The notes under the pieces were generated by a model. The model was not told the origin of the DNA. It did not search any database and saw only the letters and a program-made list of their open reading frames with translations. Source: Chamaelirium japonicum (Eukaryota > Streptophyta > Magnoliopsida > Liliales > Melanthiaceae). Taken from it: a DNA stretch of 64,000 nucleotides. The stretch is from positions 48,994,418 through 49,058,417 of the forward strand of contig OX393557.1 in NCBI GenBank assembly GCA_947650365.1. Direction: 5' to 3'. Positions 37,161 through 48,242 of the stretch are shown piece by piece. The translations under genes were made by a program, and so were the position numbers. Numbering within the stretch: the first letter of the stretch is position 1; each line of letters opens with the position of its first letter.

Positions 37161-37585
37161 TCACTCTCTGTTTCTCTCTCACTCTTTGTTTCTCTCTCAC
37201 TCTTTCTCTCTGCTCACCCACTCTTTCACTCTCTCACTCTCTCTGCTCACTTTCTCACTCTTGACTCTCTATGTGAGAGGAGATGGAGGTGGTGAAGATG
37301 GTAAGGGTCACTATGATTTTTTGGCGACGAAAACTAGACGAAACATGTTATTTTCGTCGGATTTCGTCTGATTTTTCGGCGACGAAAATTAGACGAAATT
37401 TGTTATTTCGTCCGATTTTCGTCACACAGCCCAAAGCCATTCTCGGGGAGAAATGACTGATTTTTTGGCGACGAAAACTAGACGAAACATGTTATTTCGT
37501 CGGATTTCGTCCGATTTTTTGCGCGTCGCCGGAGCAAAGGACGAAGGAGGGCTGCTGGAACGTGGGTTGCACCCCTCCTCTCTTC

Positions 37586-37624
<39 letters not shown>

Positions 37625-38079
37625 TCACTCTCTATTTCTCTCTCACTCTTTGTTTCTCTCTCACTCTTTCTTTCACTCTCTCTTTCTCTCTGCTCACCCA
37701 CTCTTTCACTCTCTCACTCTCTCTGCTCACTCTCTCACTCTTTGACTCTCTCTGTGAAAGGAGATGGAGGTGGTGAAGATGGTAAGGGTCACTATGATTT
37801 TTTGGCGACGAAAACTAGACGAAACATGTTATTTTCGTCGGATTTCGTCTGATTTTTCGGCGACGAAAACTAGACGAAATTTGTTATTTCGTCCGATTTT
37901 CGTCACACAGCCCAAAGCCATTCTCGGGGAGAAATGACTGTGATTTTTTGGCGACGAAAACTAGACGAAACATGTTATTTCGTCGGATTTCGTCCGATTT
38001 TCGTCCGATTTTTTGCGCGTCGCCGGAGCAAAGGACGAAGGAGGGCTGCTGGAACGTGGGTTGCACCCCTCCTCTCTTC

Positions 38080-38118
<39 letters not shown>

Positions 38119-38581
38119 CTTCACTCTCTATTTCTCTCTCACTCTTTGTTTCTCTCTCACTCTTTCTTTCACTCTCTCTTTCTCTCTGCTCACCCACTCT
38201 TTCACTCTCTCACTCTCTCTGCTCACTCTCTCACTCTTTGACTCTCTCTGTGAAAGGAGATGGAGGTGGTGAAGATGGTAAGGGTCACTATGATTTTTTG
38301 GCGACGAAAACTAGACGAAACATGTTATTTTCGTCGGATTTCGTCTGATTTTTCGGCGACGAAAACTAGACGAAATTTGTTATTTCGTCCGATTTTCGTC
38401 ACACAGCCCAAAGCCATTCTCGGGGAGAAATGACTGTGATTTTTTGGCGACGAAAACTAGACGAAACATGTTATTTCGTCGGATTTCGTCCGATTTTCGT
38501 CCGATTTTTTGCGCGTCGCCGGAGCAAAGGACGAAGGAGGGCTGCTGGAACGTGGGTTGCACCCCTCCTCTCTTCAACTCT

Positions 38582-38639
<58 letters not shown>

Positions 38640-41600
38640 TCACTCTCTATTTCTCTCTCACTCTTTGTTTCTCTCTCACTCTTTCTTTCACTCTCTCTTT
38701 CTCTCTGCTCACCCACTCTTTCACTCTCTCACTCTCTCTGCTCACTCTCTCACTCTTTGACTCTCTCTGTGAGAGGAGATGGAGGTGGTGAAGATGGTAA
38801 GGGTCACTATGATTTTTTGGCGACGAAAACTAGACGAAACATGTTATTTTCGTCGGATTTCGTCTGATTTTTCGGCGACGAAAACTAGACGAAATTTGTT
38901 ATTTCGTCCGATTTTCGTCACACAGCCCAAAGCCAGTCTCAGGGAGAAATGACTGTGATTTTTTGGCGACGAAAACTAGACGAAACATGTTATTTCGTCG
39001 GATTTCGTCCGATTTTCGTCCGATTTTTTGCGCGTCGCCGGAGCAAAGGACGAAGGAGGGGGCGTCGCCGCTGCTCCCTCCGCGCGTCGCCGGAGCACAG
39101 GGAGGGGGGGTCGCCGCTGCTCCTCCCGTGCGTCACCGGAGCACGGGGAGGGGGGGTCGAGATCGAGCTCGGGGGAGATCGGGCGCCGAAGTGCAGGGGG
39201 GGTCGGGAGATCGGGCGCGGGGGGGGGGGGGGGGGGGGGGGGGGTCGCCGCTGCTCCACCCGTGCGTCACCGGAGCTCGGGTTTGACGGCGACGTCTGCG
39301 CGTTAGCAGGGGTTGGGCGCCGGCTCGGTTGTGGACCGCCGGAGCTAGGGAAGGTCGGCTCGGGCTTGGGCTTGACTCTTTCTCACTCTTTGTTTCTCTC
39401 TCACTCCTTCTTTCACTCTCTTTCTCTCTGCTCACCCACTCTTTCACTCTCTCACTCTCTCTGCTCACTCTCTCACTCTTTGACTCTCTCTGTGAGAGAA
39501 GATGGAGGTGGAGAAAATGGTAAGGGTCAATATGTCTTTTTACCTGTTTAGTGTCACCGTGCGACCTGTTTCCCACGTGCTGGTGGCCATTTTCGTTCAG
39601 ATTTCTTGATGGGTTCCATTCTCAACAATAGTTGAGAGTTGGTGGCCATTTCGGTAAAAACCTCATAAATAACTGGTACGGGTCCAGGCCTTAACCTTCC
39701 TCAGATGTGACGCTGATGGATTTGTCAAAAAAAAAAACATAAGACATTTGGATTACCATGACTCCTTCCATGATGCCAATGTACTTAATTTATAGATATT
39801 TCCTAGACAATATGGAGTGAAGTGCTGGCTTGCCATGGAGAGCTAACATGGATTAAAACTAGGGGTAGCAATGGGTCGGTTCGGGTCGGGTTGAGACATA
39901 GGTATAAGGGCAAAACATCCAATTCGAACCCGACCCGTTTAAAAAACGGGTCAAAAACTTAAACCCAAACCCGACTTGTTTAACCCGTTTACTAAACGGG
40001 TCGGGTTGGATTGGCTCTGGTTGGATCAACAGAACCCATGTAAGCATGTCGGGTTGGATCAAGACAGGTTGAATTGGGCCGGGTTGGCTCGGGTCGGGTC
40101 GGGTTGACATGATCCATTTGGTAAACGGGTCAAGTCGGGTCAATCGGGTTATAAGTACAAACCCGAACTCGACCCATTAAATAAACGGGTCAATCAGGTC
40201 GACCCGTTTATGACCCAAACCCATTTAGGCCAAACCCAAACCCTCTAACTTCGGGTTGGGTTGGCGGGTCGGGTCAAGGATTGTCACCCCTAATTTAAAA
40301 CATGCATCAGTAGAATGATTGACCGGCTAATTGTTCTATCGCAAATGACATAAAGAATGGCCTATCGTTGAACTAAGATGCCTTATTCTACCTTCTAACC
40401 AAACAATCGTTGGAAGTTTTGAAAAATAACTCCAAATAGGTTCTTAGTGCCTCAAATAAAGATGCTCAAGGAATAGTGCATGGAAAGCGACATAATATAA
40501 TAAATAAACATTGGCGATGTAAAGAACATTAAATAATTTAAAGGCATTCTAAGTAAATAGAGTGCCCTTTGAACTATGTTGACAGATAGTCCCACATTGA
40601 TGAGGAAGGTATTCATCACCCGCTTAATATACCCCCCTGTGGATCTCCATTTACGATCCTTGTTTTGGGATGTGAGGATATCTAACATGGTATCAGAGCT
40701 AGGGTTCACCGTTTCCTGCTCCGGGTGCTCCTTATCAATCATGCTTTGCTATGCCTGCTTCGTGTGGGAGGATCATTGTCACGTGTGCTTCGCGTAAGGG
40801 GGACTGTTGACGAATAGTCTCACATCCGTGAGGAAAGCACCCATCACCCGCTTAATATACCCCCTGTGGACCTACCCTTACGACCCGGGTTTTGGGATGT
40901 GAGGGTATCTAACATAGTATAAAAGCTAGGGTTCATCGTCTCCTACTTCGGGTGCTCCTCACCGATCGTGCCTTGCCACGCGTGCTCCGTATGCGGGGGG
41001 GTGTTGCAGATAGTCCCATGTTGGTGAGGCAGGAACCTATCACCCGCTTAATATACCCCCTGCGGACCTCCACTTACGACCAGATTTTGTACAAGAAAAT
41101 TGATGAAATAAAAGATCATTCATCGGTAAAAATAAGATGGGATGATTTGCAGAGGAGATACGAGTAAAATCCGGAGGATGATGAAAATGTATGCTTGCAG
41201 ACGCTTGAAAAACAAAATTGTTGTGATGAAAAAATAAAGAAAAGTCAGATCAAACTGAAAAAAAATGAGAAATCTCCATACAGAGAGAATGGTAGCAAAG
41301 AAAGCCCCATAGCCAAAGAAATTCCAACAATTATAGAGGCATGTGAAGAAAAATACGATGATCGACATGGAAGCAGTTTTATCATGATTGAAAGTATCGC
41401 ACTATCTTTATTGCTTGGATTTATGAAGGAAACAAGAACATATGAAAATTTAAGAGCCTATAGATCATGAGAAAAATATACTAGAGCAGTCAAAATCCGA
41501 AGGTTTCATTGTGCTAAAGATGAAATTATGTTTGGTAAATTTTGCTTGGTTAATAATTTTTATGCAAGGATCAAATCAAAGTGTATGAGATACATGGTTA

Positions 41601-44600
41601 AGTTAGTTGGCTAGATCAAGTTCTAACCGGCAATGGTTTGTGTTACATGGAGGTTGTGGAAAGCTTGAAAAAGATAAGGGAAATTTTATTCATACCCCAA
41701 AATCTGTAATTAGCCCCCGTATCCCCAGTGTTTCTCAATAACTAACTCAACAATCCTTTAATACCAACAATGCCCTTTTTTTTTGTACCCCAAACCCTAA
41801 AGCCCCTGCTCAGCGTCTTTTGTACCTCCAACCCAACCCAATGTTTGTTTGAACTTAGCCCAAGCCCAACCCGTCGGGTTGGCCGGGTTGTGCGGGGTGG
41901 GTTCGGGTTAACCCGCCCAAAGTCGGGCTGGGTTCGGGTTGGCCTGCCCAAGTTGCAGCTAGGGGTGGCAATGAGTCGTGTCGTGTCGGGTTCGTGTGGT
42001 GTCTAGTTTCGTGTCGTGTCCAAAACCCCTAGACCTGGACCCGACCCGTTTAACTAATCGTGTCTAGATCCTAAACCCGTACCCGACTCGCTAATAAATA
42101 GGTAGACACGATAAGACCCGGTAAGATCCGTTTACCACCCGGATCTATTCAGTTGACCCGATCCGACCCAATCCGACTTGACCCGACCTGACCCGAAAGA
42201 CCCACTGGTATTATATATTATAGTATTGGATTGCTGGTAGACCTGACCCGACCCGACCCGACACGACCCGTTGAATACTAAACGGGTCTTCCCGGGTCTA
42301 CCGTGTCCAGACCCTAAACCCGGACCCGACCCGTTTATTAAACGGGTCTATCGTGTCGACCCGTTTACGACCCGAACCCGTTTAGCCTTGTCCCAGACCC
42401 GCTAATTTCGTGTTGGGTCCTGTCGGGTCGAGGAGAAATAATTCGGGTTGGGCTCGGATTAGGCCGTCCAAATTCGGGTTGGGTTCGGGTTGGACTCGGG
42501 TTGGGTTCAGGTTGGCCTGCCCAAGTTGCAGCTCTAATTGTGCCTTCAAGCATCAACCAACTGCATGGGATTTATTTAAGAATGGGGCGTATTGAAGAGT
42601 GATATAATTGGGGTATATTTAAGGGGGTATGTGTTTGATTGGGGTATAATCAAGTTGGGGCGGGCTATTTAATTGGGGTGTATTGAAGGTGGGGTATAAG
42701 GGGGAAGGGTACTTTTGGGATAGGAATGGGGTATGAAAAAAAAAAAATGGGGTGTGTTCAAGTTGGTTGGAAATGGGAGCTAATTACAGATTTATGGAAT
42801 ATAAATAAAATTTCCCAAAAGATAAAGCTTCGCGAGCACACATGGTCAACGATGCGGCCATGGCGTGGTCGCCGGCGCAAAGGGCGATCGACGACGTCAG
42901 AAGCTACAATGAAAACAGAAAAAAATTTGTTTAAGGGAGGATGTTGAAAAGTGAACCAAATTTAATATTGGGTAGAGTCCTACCCAAGTAGCTTAGGTGC
43001 AAAGTGTTCTAGAAGGAGTGTACAATATGGTGTTTGGGTAGAGGGGGGGGGGGGGGGGGGGGGGGTGTCGGGTCGGGTTCATGTCTAGTTTCGGATCATA
43101 TCCAAAACCCCTAGACCTAGACCAGAACCGTTTAACTAATTGTGTCTAGATCCTAAACCCGTACCCGACCCGTTTATAAACTGGTAGACCCGATATGACC
43201 CGTTTACTACACGGGTTTATTCAGTTGACCCGATCCGACTCGACCCGACCTAACTCGCGATAGACCCGCTGATACTATATATTTTATCGGATTGCGGGTA
43301 AATCCGACCCGACCCGACCCATTGAATTTTAAAAGGGTCTTTCCGGGTCTACCGTGTCCAGACCCTAAACCCGGACCCGACCCGTTTATTAAACGGGTCT
43401 ATTGTCCCGACCTGTTTAGCCTGACCCTAACCCGCTAAATTCGTGTCGGGTCCGAAATTGTCAGCCTGGGTCTTTGTAGGAGTTAGTTTTTTTATAGGAT
43501 TGGGTTTAAATTTGTTCACCTCGCTATTAGACAAGCTCTACCATCTTCAAGAACTCGAAATGTAAATGTTAAAGATCCAGAAATAATTCAATAAAATATG
43601 GAGTTATTCAAAAAAATGTGCCGAAAAATAAAGTAAAATAAAGTAATAGGGCGCAGAGCAAACCGAATAGGAAGGCGTCCAAGCTCCTGTTGGGCATGTA
43701 CTCGTATAATAGCATCCTCTCCTCTCCTTGAATGCAACAACCTATGAGCCGAACAAGATTCCTATGCTGAAGCTTCGCGATCAACATAACCTCATTCTTG
43801 AACTCAATAACTCCTTGTATCGAAGTCTTTGCAAGCCTCTTCACTGCTATCTCGTGCTCATCGTTGCCAAGCTTAGCCTGATAATTATCGCACCAACCAA
43901 GTATTCTAAGTAATTATATTTATAGAACTTATTCCTATAATCATATCATATGAACAAAAGCATTGACCAAACCAAACTATATGAGGAAACAGGAAATGAG
44001 TTATCAGTCTATTTCAACGAAATAGACAGCCACCCACTTGAAACCCTTAGGAGTTTTAGAATCTGCTGATTTTTTGTGAGTATAAACACCTTATCTTACA
44101 TAGAACATCCAAAAAAAATAAGATCATTCTAAAACTCCTAGAGGTATCAAATGTTAAAAGTTTTATCGAGCGTTAGTTGTAACCGTTAATCTGAAATATC
44201 ACATTTGATACTCCTAAAAGTTTTAGAATTTACTGATTTTGTGTGGGCATTCTATCTAAGATAAGGTGCTTATGCTCAAAAAAAATCAGCACATTCTAAG
44301 ACTCCTAGAGCCATCAAGTAGTAGTACTACTAAAGCAGGGCAAGGCAAAAGTAGAGTAATAGTGCATGTGTGAGTGGTTTGTAACTCAACAGGCCGGGGA
44401 TGAGGATCACCTTGTAAACAGGGCCGAACCCGCCCTCTCCAAGCTTGTTATTGATCGAGAAGTTGTCGGTGGCGGCGGCGATGGTGACCAGATCAAATAG
44501 AGGCAACTCCAAGTCATTGTTCTCTCTACCACTCTCCCCAGCATTGTTGTTGTCAATGAAGGGAGTGGTGCTCAGTATAACTGTACATAATACCAAACAA

Positions 44601-47600
44601 TATCCTTGTGAAATAAGTACCACCTGCATCTCTAATATTATGCTACCAATCAAAATGTGTGGAATTTTTCAATCACCTCTTCTCCTCCTCCTCCTCTTGT
44701 TCCTCCACAGCCAGTATCCGACGGAAAGAAGCAGGAGCGCTACCAAGATGAGGCTTACTACGATGGCGGCGGTTACAGGTCCAGTACTCTCGTGCGATTC
44801 ACTTGTGACCGAATCTGTAACAACAATGATGTTTGATTGCCAAAATCCTCACATTTCAAATTTGGATCAACCAATTTGTTGGATTGTTTGTGTGTGAGTG
44901 TGACGACATCCGAGTGCTCCAATAGGCCGACCTCTTGAAGGGAGGAGGGCACATCGGATATATTAAGAGAGGTCACATCCACCCGCAGGGGAAGCACGTT
45001 TTTAACGAGAACCTGTCCGCACCTAGAGAGGCGTCGGGCCCAGCTCTGATACCATGTGACTAACACCTGAGTGCTTTAAAAGTCCGACCTCTTGAAGGGA
45101 GGAGAACACAACGGGGTTATTCCCCTTACCGATGTGGGACTAACTGCTCAACAGTATGTATGTGTAGACAGTGTTGTGGGCTCCTAAGAACTCGGGTAGT
45201 ATTTCGTCTAACATAACGAGGATTCGAACCAGTAATGTGTGCAGGAGCCGGAACAGGACCACCCCCGGGTAGGGGTGGCAATGGGTCGGGTTCGTGTCGT
45301 GTCTAGTTTCGGGTCGTGTCCAAAACCCCTAGACCGGGATCCGACCCGTTTAACTAATCGTGTCTAGATCCTAAATCCGTACCCGACTCGCTAATAAACG
45401 GGTAGAACCGATAAGACCCGGTAAGACCCGTTTACCACCTGGGTCTATTCAGTTGACCCGATCCGACTCAACTCGACTTGACCCGAAAGACCTGCTGGTA
45501 TTATATATTACAGTATCGGATTGCGTGTAGACCCGACCCAACCCGACCCGTTGAATACTAAACGGGTCTTCCCGGATCTACCGTGTCCAGACCCGACCCG
45601 TTTGTTAAACGGGTCTATCGTGTTGACCCGTTTACGACCCGAACCTGTTTAGCCCTGATCCAGACCCGCCAACTTCGTGTCGGGTCCGAAATTGCCAGCC
45701 CTATGGACCCCGGGCTAGGGCTAATTGTTTGACGGACCTATCATTGCCTACGTGGCCCATGTGAGCTCACCTAAGTGTGGTGGTTTGGTGGGCCCGGCCA
45801 GCATTAAAGTCTTCAAGGAAAGCTTCTGTTTGAAAGAGCAACAGGAACGCAGTCAAACAATGTGTGCTCCCAACTGGTGACTCTGCTACACCCAAAATCT
45901 TAATGTGGAGTCGAGATCTCCTCCGGTCGGTCGGCCTCGGTTGGTGGGCCCGTGCGCATACCGATGGCAAGCAACCCGTAAGTGAATAGTATTTTAGTTG
46001 ATTGCCTGCCATCGTGCGGCTGTGATGCATACAAGCCCACAGTCCGACTGGAGAAGATCTAAACTCCTTAATGTGTAGTCCGACTCACACACGGCTGCCT
46101 ATGGATTTCGTACAACACATCCGGGTTGAGCTCAGATCTCCTCCAGTTGGTTGGCTCCGGTTTTGATGGGCCCGGCCCACGTGGTCATTGGAGTAAAATT
46201 CGCTTTTGGGTCGTCAGTCATTGTGCAGGTGTGATTCACACTAGGCCCATTGATCGGGGTTGCCCGATTGGAGGAGACCTAGACTCCAGAGTATAATCGC
46301 ACTAAGCCCAATTGGCAGACAAAAGAGTGGCCTGACAAGAGTCACATCAAGGGTGGTCCTATCAAGATAGAGGAGTCGATAGTTGTGGGTGGTGGCGAGA
46401 GAACGATTTTGTTCCGACCTTGTTAAAGAGGTTGGAGCGTCACCCTCTCTGTCATTGGCCCATTTCAAGGGCTTTTGACCATTTCACTATGATAAGAAGT
46501 ATAAAATAACATAATTGCCTTTAAAATGGATCCATGAGAGAGAAGGTGAACAAAATTGTCATTTATAGGTGGCTGGCAAGTGCTCGCTAGATGAGTTGAT
46601 AGAGTCTCTGTGGGTTGGTGCCTAAGACCCGGGATTGATTCTGCTTGCATCAAATTAATAATTTATAGGGCTTAGATCTAAATCCTTAAAAAAAAAAGAT
46701 AAATTATACATAAACCCTCTATAGTTTGATCGCTTAATACTTACACCTCTCATGTTTAAAACCCTACAAATGCTCTCCTATAATTTGAAAAACACGTCAC
46801 TTGCACAACCTTCGGAGGGGGTTTATGTGTGGTTTTTCAAACTATAGAAGGGCATTTATAAGATTTTAAAAATAAGGGGTGTAAGTGATAATCAGTCAAA
46901 CTACAGGGGTCTATGTGTAATTTATCTAAAAAAATAAAGAAATAGGTGGCTGAAATGAAAGAGTCGGTACCGAGATCGGCAGCTGCCAGCCGTAGGTAGA
47001 GGTCCTGCCCAGCATTCGGATAGACCTTAATATCCGTCAGCTCGTTGAACCAAATAATGCACCCACTTCCATCCCCAACGACGCTCGCGCTGGCGTAGGC
47101 GGTGCATGAACAGTTGCTCAGGCACAAAGCACTGCACTGATCGAGCGTCAGGCTCTGATCCACGGTGCAGTTCGATGTGTCCGGCAGCTTCGCGCCGGCC
47201 ACCTTGTCGAACCCGTCGGTCCCGTTCCGGCAGTCCAGCGGCGTCTTCCGGACGCACCCGCCGGAGGAGTCCCTGAGGTCCCAGTTCGCCGGGAACCGGG
47301 GCGTGAACCCCGGGAGGCAGTCGCAGATCGGGTACTTGTTGGAGTCGCAGACGCCGTACGGCCCGCACTGCGAGTACTGGTCGCACTGGTCCCTGGGCTC
47401 GTACCAGTAGGTGTTCCACGCGCCGTCGAGCCACACCGACCGCTGCACCTGGCCGGACGTGTTCACCATCAGCCTCGACACGATGGAGGGGTCCGTGATG
47501 ACGACGGAGTAGGTGATCTCGTCCCTGTTGTTGACGAACTTGAAGGTGAACTTCTTGTACGTCGTGGTCTCCGGGATGCCGCTGTAGTGGACTCCGACCC

Positions 47601-48242
47601 ACGGCCCGGACCGCCACAGCCTGGTCGACCCCTCCCACACGTACAGCTCCGGATCGCCGGTGGTGTCCATCGCCGCGTAGTGCTTCCCCGGCGACGGGTC
47701 GGAGTCGCTGTTCCACGCCGTCAGGTTGAGGACGAGGCCGCGCTTGTAGTCCACCCCGATCCTCATCCCCGAGAACAGGGTGTCGGTGGGGTGGTCGAAG
47801 CTCTGCCACCCGAAGCTCCCCGAGCTGTCGCCGGCTTCCTTCACCACCAGGTTCCCGTCGGTTAGCAGCTGCGCTACCGGGTTGGCGAAGCCCGCCCCGG
47901 CCGTGGACCACAGGACGCTGGAGTTACTGCCGGTCACGGTTAGGCTGCCGCCGGCGGTGATCGAGAGGGTCCCGGAGGAGCCGCCGTCGGTGATCGGGCT
48001 CTCGCGGTTGGCCACCCAGATGACGGTCTGGACTGTGATATTGTTGAACCACATGCCGAGGTATCGGTTCTTGGAGTTGGCCGGGGTGAAGAACCCTAGG
48101 GCGAACTTCCCCCCGGCGGAGACCAGGGTTTGGTTGCCGGAGAGCGGCTGCGCCGGAGTCAAGGTATCTGTTCCGGTGGATGGAGAGAAGAGAGTGAAGA
48201 GAACCATCAGAAGAAGCGGATTAGTGTCTATATTGAACCACC

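Larger units (their letters stand above)
36774..39664. mobile_element. Non-autonomous Mutator-like element with internal tandem array
   Basis: Inverted ends of about 49 bases with one mismatch start GAGGTTTTTACCGAAATGGC. The 9-base target duplication ATAAATAAC is exact (36765-36773 and 39665-39673), which is diagnostic of Mutator-like elements. The interior (2.9 kb) encodes no transposase. It is GC-rich near both ends; a block of about 90 bases around GGGCGCCGGCTCGGTTGTGG occurs at 36930 and again in the same direction at 39315. The middle is a tandem array. GC-rich interiors are typical of Pack-MULEs that captured host gene pieces; that origin is inference here. Confidence 0.88.
36715..39737 (+). 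mobile_element. SINE split by a Mutator-like element
   Basis: The tRNA-like head (CTAGCTCAGCAGATAAAGTC, an A-box-like phrase) starts near 36720, and the body resumes at 39674 after the inserted MULE. The tail is a run of 11 A. CATAAGAC flanks both sides (36707-36714 and 39738-39745), a target duplication. Without the insertion the SINE is about 123 bases. Confidence 0.75.

Noticed and set aside
37000-39580. Many frames of 80-200 codons reading LSLSLS or EREREREs
   Set aside because: All arise from the CT tracts and the tandem array within the MULE. None has a domain, and they overlap on both strands.
42900-42990. Polypurine tract followed by TGTTGAAAAGTG, like a PPT-LTR junction
   Set aside because: No partner LTR or internal domain was found nearby; chance similarity is possible.
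47027-47911. A 294-codon minus-strand frame
   Set aside because: It is an alternative frame of exon 1 of the kinase gene, kept open by high GC content.
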